Positions 15,968 through 25,216 of a stretch of DNA of 35,797 bases are shown here, in pieces. Positions within the stretch are counted from its first letter, which is position 1, and each line of letters begins with the position of its first letter. The stretch comes from Granulicella sp. (GTDB lineage Bacteria; Acidobacteriota; Terriglobia; Terriglobales; Acidobacteriaceae), in contig PKWK01000239.1 of assembly GCA_003133205.1 (NCBI GenBank), positions 1 through 35,797 of the forward strand, in the 5' to 3' direction. Below the pieces are notes generated by a model. It saw only the letters and a list, made by a program, of their open reading frames with translations, was not told the DNA's origin and did no database searches. The position numbers and the translations under genes were made by a program.

Positions 15968-18676
15968 ATGACACGTTGCTTGGTCTACTTTCCTCTGTCG
16001 CTGCTGCTTCTAGGCGCCGGCGCTATCCGCTCCCAGGCTGCGCAACCACCCCAGGCCGCCGTTGCTGGGTACGCCGCCCATGATGTTCTTGTCGATTCGG
16101 GTTGGGAGTTCCGCGCGCTAGATGCACGAGACCATCCGGAGGTCGCCATGTGGCGTCCGGCCACTGTGCCGGGTGTGGTGTTGACCGATCTGCTGGCTGC
16201 AAAGGCCGTGCCGGATCCGTATTTTCGCGACAACGAGGCAAAGCTGCAGTGGATCGGGCTGAGGGACTGGGAGTACCGCAACACGCTCAACGTCAGCGCA
16301 GCCCAATTGGCGCATCGTCATGTGGAACTGGTGTTTGACGGCCTCGACACCTTCAGTGAGGTGTATGTCAACGATCAGCCGCTGCTCCAGGCCGACAACA
16401 TGTTCCGCACGTGGCGAGCAGATGCGAAACCGCTGCTCCACCCCGGAGCGAACCAGCTTCGCGTAGTGTTCCATTCGGCGATCACATCCCTGCTGCCGAA
16501 GGTGAAGGCGATGGACGTGAAGCTGCCTACCGTGGTGCAGGTCCAGGCAGTCGCGGAGGAAGGAATCCCAACCGATCCATATGTGCGCAAGGCGCCTTAC
16601 AGCTTCGGCTGGGACTGGGGTCCCCGCTTCGTCAACGAAGGCATATGGAAGGACGTGCATCTGGTCACTTGGGACAATGCCCGGTTGGGCCGTCTGCACA
16701 TCGCTCAGCCCCATGTGGATGCAGCCTCTGCCTCGATTGAAGCGAATCTGAACGTGTTTGCCGACCATGAGACCACTGCAACGATGTCTGTGACTGGCAA
16801 CCTGATCGGCCAGTCCTCTTCCTCCGCAGTCGCAGCGACCCATGGGACAAGGACCATCCATCTTGCTGCCGGCGAAAACACAGTTCAGATCCCCTTGGAG
16901 ATTGAGCATCCTAAGCTCTGGAACCCCATCGGCTATGGTGCCCAGTCGAGATATGAATTTCGCGCCACCCTGTCCGGTGTCGGGTTCGATGAGACGACTA
17001 GCATCCGCACTGGCCTGCGATCCGTGGAACTGCGGCGGATCAAGGATGACATTGGCCGCAGCTTTTTCTTTGTCGTGAACGGAAAGCCGGTGTTCGCCAA
17101 GGGGGCAGATGTTATTCCGTTCGACAGCTTCGCGCCGCGTGTGACTGCGGCACAGCATCGCCAGATTCTGCAGTCCGCCGTGGATGCGCACATGAACATG
17201 GTGCGTGAGTGGGGCGGCGGGTACTACGAGTCTGATGATTTCTACGACATCGCCGATCAGTTGGGCATCTTGGTGTGGCAGGAGTTCATGTTTGGAGGAG
17301 CGCAACTTCCCGGCGGCGCAGACTTCCGCGAAAACGTGCGGCAGGAAGCGATTGAACAGGTGGACCGCCTGCGAGATCACCCCTCCATAGTGCTGTGGTG
17401 CGGCAACAACGAGGTCGAGACCGGATGGTTTCACTGGGACGACCGCCTGGACTTCAAGAAGACGCTCACTGCGGACCAGCAGCAGAAGGTCTGGCAGGAC
17501 TACCTGCTGATCATGAACGATGTGCTGAAGACAGTCGTCGCGCAGCACGCGCCGGAAACTCCGTACACTCCAAGCTCTCCGCATGCGGAATACGACCAGG
17601 TGCCTGACATTCAGACTGCAGGTGACATGCACTACTGGGCAGTGTGGGGCCAGACCACGCCGGTCGCCGAGTACAACAACATCACACCCCGTTTCATGAG
17701 CGAGTACGGCTTCCAGAGTTTCCCGGAGATGCGCACTATCGCCAGCTTCGCCGGCCCCGGCGACGAACAGCTCACGTCGCCCGTCATGATGGCGCATCAG
17801 AAGAACAACGGCGGAAATGAACGCATCAAGAAGTATATGGACACGGAGTACCCCGCGCCCAGGGACTTCGCCAGCTTCGTCTATGTGAGCCAGGTGCAGC
17901 AAGCGGAGGCGATCAGAACCGCGGCCGAGCACCTGCGCAGTTCGCGCCCCCGCACCATGGGTTCCCTTTATTGGCAACTGAACGACTGCTGGCCGGGGCC
18001 AAGCTGGGCCTCGATCGATTACTTCGGACGATGGAAAGCGCTGCAGTTCTACGCGAAGAAGTTCTACGCAGATATCGCGGTGGCTCCGTACCTTCACGAT
18101 GGCGTTGTCGATACGACGATCGTCTCTGACCTGGATCATCCGGTAAAGGCGACGCTGACCGTCAGCGTGATGGGCTTCGATGGAAAGGTCTACTCGAATT
18201 CCGATCAAACGTTTAGCCTCCCCGCAGCGTCCGCAACCAAGGTCTCGCACGTTACATTGGCCAGTCTGCTTGGTTCGCATTCGGCCGCGGACACGCTCGC
18301 ACGGTTTGTACTCACCGTCGACAAGAAGCAGGTAGCGGATCGAACTATCTACTTCGATCATGTGCGAAACCTGCGGCTGCCGGTTGTAAACATCGAGACA
18401 GCATGGAATTCAGAGAACGGAAGGACGACGCTTACGTTGCGCTCGTCCAACCTGGCGCGCAATGTATGGATCGGATTCGATGACCTGGATGCGCAGCTTT
18501 CAGATAACTCTTTCGATCTGCTGCCAGGCATCCCTGTGACAGTGGAAGTCAAAGGCCCGGCCACAAGGGCCAGACTTGAACACAGCCTGAAGGTCACGAG
18601 CCTTCGCGACACCTTCGATGGAACCGACTTCTCAGCCTCAAATGGAAAGAATCCTGCGCAGGAGCCGGCCAACTGA
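15968..18676 (+). CDS. GH2 beta-mannosidase, exported
   Basis: The 902-residue product starts at an ATG that opens a signal peptide (MTRCLVYFPLSLLLLGAGAIRSQA). An in-frame ATG at 15920 would add 16 residues; neither start has a good ribosome site. The N-terminal jelly-roll (about residues 40-200) has WRPATVPGVVLTDLL, VELVFDGLDTFSEVYVND and FGWDWGPRF, typical of beta-mannosidases. Ig-like domains follow. The TIM barrel has VREWGGGYYESDDFYDIAD, LWCGNNEVETGW with the acid/base Glu482, and FMSEYGFQSFPEM with the nucleophile Glu579, then SLYWQLNDCWPGPSW. Two C-terminal Ig-like domains complete it. It should remove terminal beta-mannose from manno-oligosaccharides made by the GH5 enzyme, probably in the periplasm. 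Its TGA overlaps the next ATG by one base (TGATG). Confidence 0.92.
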   Translation: MTRCLVYFPLSLLLLGAGAIRSQAAQPPQAAVAGYAAHDVLVDSGWEFRALDARDHPEVAMWRPATVPGVVLTDLLAAKAVPDPYFRDNEAKLQWIGLRDWEYRNTLNVSAAQLAHRHVELVFDGLDTFSEVYVNDQPLLQADNMFRTWRADAKPLLHPGANQLRVVFHSAITSLLPKVKAMDVKLPTVVQVQAVAEEGIPTDPYVRKAPYSFGWDWGPRFVNEGIWKDVHLVTWDNARLGRLHIAQPHVDAASASIEANLNVFADHETTATMSVTGNLIGQSSSSAVAATHGTRTIHLAAGENTVQIPLEIEHPKLWNPIGYGAQSRYEFRATLSGVGFDETTSIRTGLRSVELRRIKDDIGRSFFFVVNGKPVFAKGADVIPFDSFAPRVTAAQHRQILQSAVDAHMNMVREWGGGYYESDDFYDIADQLGILVWQEFMFGGAQLPGGADFRENVRQEAIEQVDRLRDHPSIVLWCGNNEVETGWFHWDDRLDFKKTLTADQQQKVWQDYLLIMNDVLKTVVAQHAPETPYTPSSPHAEYDQVPDIQTAGDMHYWAVWGQTTPVAEYNNITPRFMSEYGFQSFPEMRTIASFAGPGDEQLTSPVMMAHQKNNGGNERIKKYMDTEYPAPRDFASFVYVSQVQQAEAIRTAAEHLRSSRPRTMGSLYWQLNDCWPGPSWASIDYFGRWKALQFYAKKFYADIAVAPYLHDGVVDTTIVSDLDHPVKATLTVSVMGFDGKVYSNSDQTFSLPAASATKVSHVTLASLLGSHSAADTLARFVLTVDKKQVADRTIYFDHVRNLRLPVVNIETAWNSENGRTTLTLRSSNLARNVWIGFDDLDAQLSDNSFDLLPGIPVTVEVKGPATRARLEHSLKVTSLRDTFDGTDFSASNGKNPAQEPAN

Positions 18677-19743
18677 TGTCAGAGCTAAATTTCGCAACCA
18701 TAGGAATCGATCTGGGAGGCACCACGACGCGTGTCGGAATCTTTGACCGCGACATGAGAACTCTGGGCAGCCGCACGATGCCCACCCGCGTGGCGGCCGG
18801 GCCCCAGGAGACGGTTGGCAACATGGCCGCAGCGGTTCGCTCGCTGCTGGACTCCGCTGTCGGGCAGGGGAAACCTTGCGCTCCGATCGGAATAGGAATC
18901 GGAAGTCCCGGGCCTATCAATCTGCGCACAGGAGTTTTGGGTCTGCTGCCAAATTTCCCGGGTCGGGATAACTTTCCGCTCAGGGATGCACTGATCGAAG
19001 CGACGGGCCTGCCGGTGATCCTTGAGTCGGACGCAAACGCCGCCGCAATCGCCGAGTGGAAACTTGGGGCCGGTAAGACCTTAGGACTGTCCTCGATGGC
19101 AATGCTGACCCTCGGCACCGGCGTTGGCAGCGGTCTCATTCTCAGCGGAGAGGTGTGGCAAGGGATGTTTGGCATGGCGGGAGAGGTCGGCCACGCCACC
19201 ATAGTGCCGGGCGGTCTCCCGTGTAACTGCGGCAGTTCCGGCTGCCTTGAGATGTACGCTTCCGCCAACGGCCTTATACGGTTGGCGAGGACCATTGCAG
19301 CTTCGCCCCACGGCACCGCGGCTTTGCGCAAACTGGCAGGCGGGACGGGTGAGTTCACTCCCCTGCAGGTCGCGAAACTCGCTGAGGCGGGCGACTCCAG
19401 CGCACGGCTCGCGTTTGAGCAACTTGGAACCTACCTGGGCATCGGGATCTCTCTCCTGATCAATACGCTGGACCTGCCGCTGATCGTCGTTGGCGGAGGA
19501 GTTGCCGCCGCGTGGCCGCTCTTTGCAGACAGCATGTTCAAGTCGGTGTACGACCACAGCGTGGTGTATCGCCTGACGGCTCCAACCCAAACTCTGACCA
19601 TCGAGCAGGACCACGCGTTTATCTGTCAGGCGGTCCTGGGGCCATCGGCAGGATTGCTTGGCGCTGCCTTACTGCCTCATCTCCATGGCTTGGCCAAACT
19701 CTCAACTCCGTTCTCATTCGCCGATCACGAGGTCGCAAATTGA
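18676..19743 (+). CDS. ROK-family sugar kinase (glucokinase/mannokinase-like)
   Basis: The 355-residue cytoplasmic protein is coupled to GH2 through a one-base stop/start overlap. IGIDLGGTTTRVGIF at residues 9-23 is the phosphate-binding loop; LESDANAAAIAEW and TLGTGVGSGLI follow. The ROK zinc signature is complete: GEVGHATIVPGG, then CNCGSSGCLEMYAS, with His and three Cys in place. There is no N-terminal helix-turn-helix, so it is a kinase rather than a ROK repressor. It is a little longer than most ROK kinases. In this cluster it would phosphorylate the mannose or glucose released by the glycosidases; which of the two cannot be told from sequence. Confidence 0.92.
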   Translation: MSELNFATIGIDLGGTTTRVGIFDRDMRTLGSRTMPTRVAAGPQETVGNMAAAVRSLLDSAVGQGKPCAPIGIGIGSPGPINLRTGVLGLLPNFPGRDNFPLRDALIEATGLPVILESDANAAAIAEWKLGAGKTLGLSSMAMLTLGTGVGSGLILSGEVWQGMFGMAGEVGHATIVPGGLPCNCGSSGCLEMYASANGLIRLARTIAASPHGTAALRKLAGGTGEFTPLQVAKLAEAGDSSARLAFEQLGTYLGIGISLLINTLDLPLIVVGGGVAAAWPLFADSMFKSVYDHSVVYRLTAPTQTLTIEQDHAFICQAVLGPSAGLLGAALLPHLHGLAKLSTPFSFADHEVAN

Positions 19744-21275
19744 AGACTCGGCTGTCGCTTCTCGCCGCCGCTGTTGCGCTGTTCGCGGCTGGAGTGTGCC
19801 CGGCGTCCGCTGAAATCCGCTTCCCTAAGCTGCTCAGTGATCACGCCGTTCTGCAGCGCGGAGGCCCAATCCATGTGTGGGGCTGGTCCTCGCCCGAAGC
19901 GCGTTTAACCGCACGCTTTCACAAGCAGACAGTCGAGGCCGAGGCCGATGCCCTCGGCAAGTGGAGCCTCTATCTCGCTCCCGAAGACGCTGGCGGACCT
20001 TACTCGCTGACGGTCAGCGGCGATGGCCCCGACCGAACCATCAGCGATCTACTGGTGGGCGATGTCTGGCTCGCTTCCGGACAATCCAATATGGAGATGC
20101 CGTTGAATGGCTTTCCTCCAACGGCAGTCGTCAAAAACGCGGCGACGGAGATTGCCGCCGCCACCAATCCCAGGCTGCGCCTGCTGTTGGTGGAGCACAA
20201 GACTTCGGACTATCCGCTCAACGACATCACCACTTCCTGGACGGAGTGCACACCGGAGACAGTGGCGACTTTCTCTGCTGTAGCCTACTTCTTCGGGCGC
20301 GAGATTGCCGCAAAGGAGAACGTCCCCGTTGGCCTCATCGACTCCACGTGGGGCGGAACGCCGGCCGACTCCTGGGTCTCGCTGGATACGCTGGGCACAC
20401 ATCCCGAACTGCTGCCCGCAATGGCGAGCCGTGCGCGATTCGCCAACTCACTGGCCGATCTGAATTTGACGGTCGCTGCCGAGAAGCGCGAGGACGAGGC
20501 CGCGAAAGCTGCAGGTAAACCCGTGCCGCAACATCCGTGGCACCCATCGGAGATGTCCTGGAGCCCGGCGGCGCTCTACAACGGTATGATCGCCCAGTTC
20601 ACTCCGATGTCGATCAAAGGGCTCCTCTGGTATCAGGGTGAGACAAACTCCGCATTCGACCGCGCGCCCTTCTATGACACTCTGTTTGCAGCCCTCATTG
20701 GGGACTGGCGCACTCATTTTCAACAAGGCAACCTGCCGTTCCTGTATGTGCAGATTTCGAGCTTTTATTCTCCGGGCGAGAACTGGGGGCTCGTCCGCGA
20801 CCAGCAGCGCCGTGTACTCTCCGTAGTCAATACGGCGATGGCGGTTTCGCTCGATGTGGGGCAGGCCGACAATGTGCACCCCGCGGACAAGCAGACCGTC
20901 GGCGCCCGGCTCGCGTTGGCTGCGCGCAACATGGTCTATGGAGAAAACGTTAGTTACACCGGACCGCTGTACAGGCAGGCGACCCCCGAGCTTCTGCCCG
21001 ACGGCACGCATGCCATACGAGTCTGGTTTGATCACGCAGAAGGCCTGAACTCTCGCAGCCAGCCGACAGGAGATTTCGAACTTGCGGGTGAAGATCGCCA
21101 GTTCGTTCCCGCCGACTCGCGAATCGACGGCAACACGGTGGTGGTTTCATCCAGGAGCCTGCGGCACCCGGCGTTCGTGCGCTATGGTTGGAACAGTGTT
21201 GTGACCCATTTCCTCTACAACGCAGCCGGGTTTCCCGCGTCAACCTTCAGTTCGGAGTCAAGCCCTACACGCTGA
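19740..21275 (+). CDS. Exported sialate-O-acetylesterase-type (SASA) carbohydrate esterase
   Basis: I chose the TTG at 19740: it overlaps the kinase stop as TTGA, has GAGG 7 nt upstream, and starts a clean signal peptide (KTRLSLLAAAVALFAAGVCPASA). The frame is open back to 19512, but only inside the kinase gene. The 511-residue product shows the SGNH-like SASA signatures: ASGQSNMEMPL with Ser116, GLIDSTWGGTPADSW, GLLWYQGETNS, and DNVHPADKQTVG with the Asp377/His380 pair. FPKLLSDHAVLQRGGPIHVWGW near the N-terminus is typical of the family. Despite the name, bacterial members in plant-polysaccharide loci commonly remove acetyl groups from xylan or mannan side chains, which fits the GH5/GH2 neighbours. 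Confidence 0.9.
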   Translation: MKTRLSLLAAAVALFAAGVCPASAEIRFPKLLSDHAVLQRGGPIHVWGWSSPEARLTARFHKQTVEAEADALGKWSLYLAPEDAGGPYSLTVSGDGPDRTISDLLVGDVWLASGQSNMEMPLNGFPPTAVVKNAATEIAAATNPRLRLLLVEHKTSDYPLNDITTSWTECTPETVATFSAVAYFFGREIAAKENVPVGLIDSTWGGTPADSWVSLDTLGTHPELLPAMASRARFANSLADLNLTVAAEKREDEAAKAAGKPVPQHPWHPSEMSWSPAALYNGMIAQFTPMSIKGLLWYQGETNSAFDRAPFYDTLFAALIGDWRTHFQQGNLPFLYVQISSFYSPGENWGLVRDQQRRVLSVVNTAMAVSLDVGQADNVHPADKQTVGARLALAARNMVYGENVSYTGPLYRQATPELLPDGTHAIRVWFDHAEGLNSRSQPTGDFELAGEDRQFVPADSRIDGNTVVVSSRSLRHPAFVRYGWNSVVTHFLYNAAGFPASTFSSESSPTR

Positions 21276-21317
21276 TCGTACGAAGGCACCGGCGAAAGCA
21301 GGAGACAGACAGAAATC

Positions 21318-22328
21318 ATGGCACGACGAGTCCGAATGACGGATGTCGCAAAGGCAGCGGCGGTCAGCACCATGACCGTATCTCGCGTTCTGAACAAGAG
21401 CCCTCACGTGACCGAGGACACGCGGCGGTTAGTGCTCGCTGTGGTCGAGAAGCTTCACTATCAGCGAAATGAACTGGCGCGATCGCTGCGCGAGCAGCGC
21501 ACACGGCAGATCGGCATCCTGATTCCGAACCTCTTCGACCCTTTCTTCGCCAACTGCGCCCACGCCGTGAGCATCGTGGCCAAACAGCATCGCTACACGG
21601 TTGTAATCGCCACCTCGAACGAGGACCCCGACGACGAGTTCGCTGAAGCGCGTCGCATGGTGAATGGCCACGTGGAGGGTATCGTAGTCATTCCCGCCGG
21701 GCGCTCAACATCCCGCCTGCTGTCGCCCGAGTTCGACCATATGCCGCTTGTCACGCTGGACCGACCGCTGAAAGGGAGTCGCTGTGACAGCGTGCTGGTG
21801 CAGAACAAGCGAGGTGGGCTACTCGCAACCGAACACCTCATCTCTCTCGGCCACAAGCGGATTGCGTGCATTAGCCTCGGCTCGCACCTCTATACGATGC
21901 GGATGCGCCAGCAGGGCTACCGCGGCGCCATGAGGGCGGCAGGCCTCAAGGCGGACGTGCACACCGTTACAGATACGCCCGAAACCACCGATGCCGCTAT
22001 ACGCAAACTTGCCGAGTCCAAGCGGCCACCAACCGCGCTTTTCTGCACCAACAATCTAGTCACGCGCCATGTGCTCCATGCGCTTCAATCATTGAACATC
22101 CATCCGCCCGAACCGATTGCGCTGGTGGGATTCGACGACTTCGAGACCGCCGGCCTGCTGCAACCCGGCGTCACCATCGTCCGGCAACCGGTGGAATTGC
22201 TGGGATGCGCCGCCGCCGAGGCGCTGTTCGCGAGGCTCGCGGAAGGCAAGCGCGACAGTCCTCCCAAGTGCATCGTGCTTCCGGTGGAACTGGTGGTGCG
22301 AGGGTCCTGCGGGGCGAAGCAGAGCTAG
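21318..22328 (+). CDS. LacI-family transcriptional regulator
   Basis: The 336-residue protein has an N-terminal helix-turn-helix (MTDVAKAAAVSTMTVSRVLN, about residues 7-26), a hinge helix (YQRNELARSLR) and a periplasmic-binding-protein-like effector domain (IGILIPNLFDPFFA, GIVVIPAG, PLVTLDRP, TEHLISLGHKRIACI, GFDDFETAGLLQPGVTIVRQP). It lies 42 nt after the esterase gene on the same strand, so it is probably cotranscribed. GGAGA lies upstream, somewhat further from the ATG than usual. It likely senses a sugar from the hemicellulose pathway and binds the TGAAGCGCTTCA palindrome at 14535-14546. No such palindrome lies directly in front of its own gene. Confidence 0.93.
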   Translation: MARRVRMTDVAKAAAVSTMTVSRVLNKSPHVTEDTRRLVLAVVEKLHYQRNELARSLREQRTRQIGILIPNLFDPFFANCAHAVSIVAKQHRYTVVIATSNEDPDDEFAEARRMVNGHVEGIVVIPAGRSTSRLLSPEFDHMPLVTLDRPLKGSRCDSVLVQNKRGGLLATEHLISLGHKRIACISLGSHLYTMRMRQQGYRGAMRAAGLKADVHTVTDTPETTDAAIRKLAESKRPPTALFCTNNLVTRHVLHALQSLNIHPPEPIALVGFDDFETAGLLQPGVTIVRQPVELLGCAAAEALFARLAEGKRDSPPKCIVLPVELVVRGSCGAKQS

Positions 22329-22495
22329 CTCAGTTGATAGGCTCTCGGCGGTGAACGGGGAGCAGCAAGAGTGTGCCCACGAGATAAGCAGGCTGGAAAG
22401 AGACCACCCTCACGGTCGCCCGAAATCGCCGCCCTAACGGTCGCAGCCTCACCTATCCTCCTCTACATCCGTGGTGATCGCGGGCACATACAGGC

Positions 22496-22845
22496 ATGCT
22501 CAACCAGTACTATCCACACGCCGTGGAGCAGGCGACCGCGATGGGCATATGGTTCTGGGCCTACCAGTAGGCGCGGGGTCTCATGATGACGCTGGCAGTT
22601 TTGCCCATCATTGTTTCGCTGCGGCTCACGCGTTGGCAAGCGGCCTTGGCCGTCGGCATGATCGTTTGGATTGTGGGCGGAGGAGGATCGTTGCTGGCGC
22701 CGAACACCATGATCGCGGCGACGCAGCGCTCATCCACATCATCGAAATCATGACGCAGAATGTCTCGCTCGGCGTCACGGCGGTGCTGCTGCTGCGGCCA
22801 GCTCGCAGTATGGACGTCCTTTTGTCGAGGACGTCAAACGAGTGA
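22496..22845 (+). pseudogene. Decayed small membrane-protein gene
   Basis: Reading from the ATG at 22496 gives LNQYYPHAVEQATAMGIWF and then a TAG at 22568. In the same frame the text resumes at 22583 with a hydrophobic stretch (TLAVLPIIVSLRL, then AALAVGMIVWIVGGGGSLL). It soon turns into low-quality sequence and stops at 22751. From about 22720 sense-looking sequence continues in another frame (ALIHIIEIMTQNVSLGV, then TAVLLLRPARS), stopping at 22843-22845. The pattern fits one small protein with about three membrane segments, broken by a nonsense codon and a frameshift. I do not recognise the family. Sequencing error could mimic this. Confidence 0.45.
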
Positions 22846-23286
22846 CTAACGCCATCCAGGCAGCCGTTGTACTTCGCATCTTTCAGATGAGAACGGAAAT
22901 CGTCCGCAATCCTAAAACCGGCCGCAAGGACCAGCCCCTCGGCCACACTCTGAGTGGAACGCAGGCTCAAATCTGGTTGTCCGAACCATAGAACCAATCA
23001 CTTATGGGTTTGTGCATCCACCTCGAGAATACTGGTATCTCAGTACTTAACGCCTCGGCTTTGGAGACGTTCTCCACAAATTGGTTCAAACTCAAAGTGC
23101 TTGGGGACACCTATCAATTCAATAGTTTAGATGGTTCTGGCGCATTGGCCCGATTCTGTGGGGACTCTACGGGGACTAACGCAAGGCCAGAATTGCTCCT
23201 ATCGGGCAGGACTTGACCCATCATTATGTCCAGCTTTCCGGCCGCTTCCGCCATATATCCGGGGGACAAGTGGGCGTACCGTTGCG
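22846..23286. other. Intergenic stretch with no supported gene
   Basis: Short open frames exist on both strands but show no motif, no convincing ribosome site and no codon pattern like their neighbours. I found no tRNA, terminator with T-run or insertion-sequence end. A 7-bp inverted repeat (GACGTCC / GGACGTC, 22813-22835) just before it overlaps the end of the decayed gene and may be chance. Confidence 0.5.
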
Positions 23287-25101
23287 TCATGGCGCGGCGG
23301 TGGGGTGTTCGCCGTAAAACTTCCAGGTGGTCTGGAAGTCCGCAGTGAGCTTGCCGTCTTCCAGGTCGGCGCGCAGCATCTCGATGGGCATGGGGCCCTC
23401 GTGGAGGATGGCGTCGTGGAACTCGCGATCGGTCATCTTATGCGAGTCGACAAGCTCGTGATGCATCGCGCGGAACTGCAGTCCTCCCATGAGATAGGCG
23501 CACTGGTAGAGCGGTCCGACCGAACCATCGAAGGAGCGGCGGACCTCGGCCAGCGCATTTTCGGACTCGAAGCCTACGTTGTCGATGAGGAACTGGACGC
23601 ACTGCTGCGGGGTCCACTTGCCCAGGTGGAAGTTCATGGTGAAGATGACACGGGCGGAGCGGTGCATGCGCCAGACGAGTGCGCCGACGCGCTCTTCGGG
23701 GGTGCGTTCGAAACCCTTGTCGTAGAAGAGCATCTCCCACCAGAGTGCGTTGCCCTCACCCCAGAAGGGCGTTGAGAAGGGGCGGCGGTAGGCGCGGTAA
23801 CGGGCGTTCATGTAAAACTGCAGGAAGTGTCCGGGGATCATCTCGTGGAACGCTGTGGCGTGGGCGAACGGGATGTTGTTGCCGCGCATGCTCATTTCGC
23901 GCTGCTCGTAGGTCATCGTGTCGGTTGGATAGGAGACGCTGATCTGGTTGCCACCCGTAAAGAACGGGTTTACCAGTTGCCGCTCGGGCGTCATCATAAT
24001 CATCATCCAGGTCTCGTCGGCCAGGGGCGGAACCGTGACGAGATTATTCTGCTTGACGAAGTCGCTGCCTTCTACCACGAGCTTGCGGATGAGTTCAGGC
24101 TGCTCGCCGGGCGCGACGTGCATCTGCTTCACCTTCTCCACTGCGGCGTGCCAATCGTCGCCATATCCCATCTCGTGTGAGGCCTTGAGCATTTCCCGCA
24201 TGCTCCAGTCGTACTCGGTTTGCGCGATGGCGATAAGCTCTTCGGGCGTGTACGGAATCATGGCATCGGAAAGCTCGCTAAGCAGCGCCTCGCGGCCGAC
24301 GGGATCGCCGATGATGGTGGTCTTGTCGTCGGGCTTGATGCCGATGACCTTTTCCTTGAGAAAGAGGCTGTAGTCTGTAAGCGCCTTATCGGCGGCTTTG
24401 TAGGGCTGGTCGACCCACCAGTTGAAGGCGGGATCATAACCATTGTATCGGGTGAACCAGTCCTTGAGCTCGGCGCTGAGCTGGCGCGTAGCTTCTACGG
24501 CGCGGTTGGCAACGACGGGGTTTATCCTGGGTTTCGTATCGGATTTGGTGTCATCGACTTGGGCTTGGTCGCCGCGCTGCCGACCCTCCCGCGGATTAGG
24601 GTCGAGATGCTTGCGGGCCGCGTCGATCTGTTTCACCATTGCGGTGAGCAGTGCCGCATCTTCTTCGGACTCGGGCTGCTGCATCCGACGCTTCTTATCT
24701 AGCAAGTCTTCAATGGTCGCGGCAAAGGGGAGCAGCGGCTGCATCTCCTCGACCTGGCGCTTTTCAATTGTGAGCTGATGAAGGTCGGCGGTAAGCCGGT
24801 TCTTGAGCAGTAGGTAGTCGACCTTGTCTTCCTGCGACAAGGAGTTGAAGTCGATGGTGACCAGCATGGCGAGCTCATCATGGTAAAACCTTTCGAACCG
24901 TGCCACATGGGTCGGCGAGATGGTCAGCGGGTAGGTTCGGGTGAGGGCCATGCGGTCGGCGTTGAACTGCTCGATGACAGACGGCATGCGGGCATCGGCA
25001 GGGTTGCGCGGAGAGGGTATGGCGGCAACACCGTGACAAAGGAGGCCGAACATTACGGTCAAAACGGAGAACAGCCGAGTCGCTCGCTTGCAAATCCACA
25101 T
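23287..25101 (-). CDS. Secreted DUF885-family zinc peptidase
   Basis: The 604-residue protein starts with a signal peptide (FSVLTVMFGLLCHGVAA). It has a mostly helical N-terminal half, with a charged Gln/Asp/Lys-rich loop near residues 165-190. The catalytic half carries HEMIPGH (His419, Glu420, His425), the altered HExxH-like site of DUF885 proteins, followed by FWGEGNALWWEMLFYD with the likely third zinc ligand. GALVWRMHRSARVI and YLMGGLQFRAMH are also typical. The family is predicted to act as exported metallo-oligopeptidases; substrates are poorly known. It stands alone on the minus strand, divergent from the GH31 gene, with a palindromic TTGTATACAA in the shared upstream region. The ribosome site is weak. 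Confidence 0.88.
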   Translation of the reverse strand: MWICKRATRLFSVLTVMFGLLCHGVAAIPSPRNPADARMPSVIEQFNADRMALTRTYPLTISPTHVARFERFYHDELAMLVTIDFNSLSQEDKVDYLLLKNRLTADLHQLTIEKRQVEEMQPLLPFAATIEDLLDKKRRMQQPESEEDAALLTAMVKQIDAARKHLDPNPREGRQRGDQAQVDDTKSDTKPRINPVVANRAVEATRQLSAELKDWFTRYNGYDPAFNWWVDQPYKAADKALTDYSLFLKEKVIGIKPDDKTTIIGDPVGREALLSELSDAMIPYTPEELIAIAQTEYDWSMREMLKASHEMGYGDDWHAAVEKVKQMHVAPGEQPELIRKLVVEGSDFVKQNNLVTVPPLADETWMMIMMTPERQLVNPFFTGGNQISVSYPTDTMTYEQREMSMRGNNIPFAHATAFHEMIPGHFLQFYMNARYRAYRRPFSTPFWGEGNALWWEMLFYDKGFERTPEERVGALVWRMHRSARVIFTMNFHLGKWTPQQCVQFLIDNVGFESENALAEVRRSFDGSVGPLYQCAYLMGGLQFRAMHHELVDSHKMTDREFHDAILHEGPMPIEMLRADLEDGKLTADFQTTWKFYGEHPTAAP

Positions 25102-25151
25102 ATCTCTATCTCACAGGTAATGAAATGGCAACGACAGAAGGGCCTGCGGGT

Positions 25152-25167
25152 AGCGCTCCGGGGCGCT
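25152..25167. other. GC-rich near-palindrome AGCGCTCCGGGGCGCT
   Basis: Apart from G-T wobble positions this is self-complementary. It lies in the DUF885/GH31 divergent region. It may be a leader hairpin of the DUF885 transcript; no function can be assigned. Confidence 0.2.
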
Positions 25168-25216
25168 GCCGTATGTTTTGCGTTTATAGGGAGAGTTATA
25201 CCGGAAGAGTCTGACG

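Noticed and set aside
16118..18361. Long minus-strand open frame (747 codons) opposite the GH2 gene
   Set aside because: It is a codon-shadow of the GH2 gene, which has complete catalytic motifs. The antisense product is rich in Arg/His/Val with no recognisable domain.
19512..19739. N-terminal extension of the esterase into the kinase gene
   Set aside because: The extension is out-of-frame kinase sequence. The TTG at 19740 has a ribosome site and starts a signal peptide.
22813..22835. GACGTCC / GGACGTC inverted repeat as a terminator
   Set aside because: No T-run follows, and it lies inside the tail of the decayed gene. GACGTC is itself palindromic, so pairing is easy by chance.
22329..23286. 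Integrase remnant, tRNA or attachment site in the gene-poor stretch
   Set aside because: No cloverleaf, no integrase motif and no direct repeats of useful length could be seen. GGTTCAAAC near 23080 resembles a T-loop but lacks the paired arms.
23131..23775. Plus-strand open frame overlapping the 3' end of the DUF885 gene
   Set aside because: Most of it is antisense to the conserved C-terminal half of the DUF885 protein, and it has no ribosome site.
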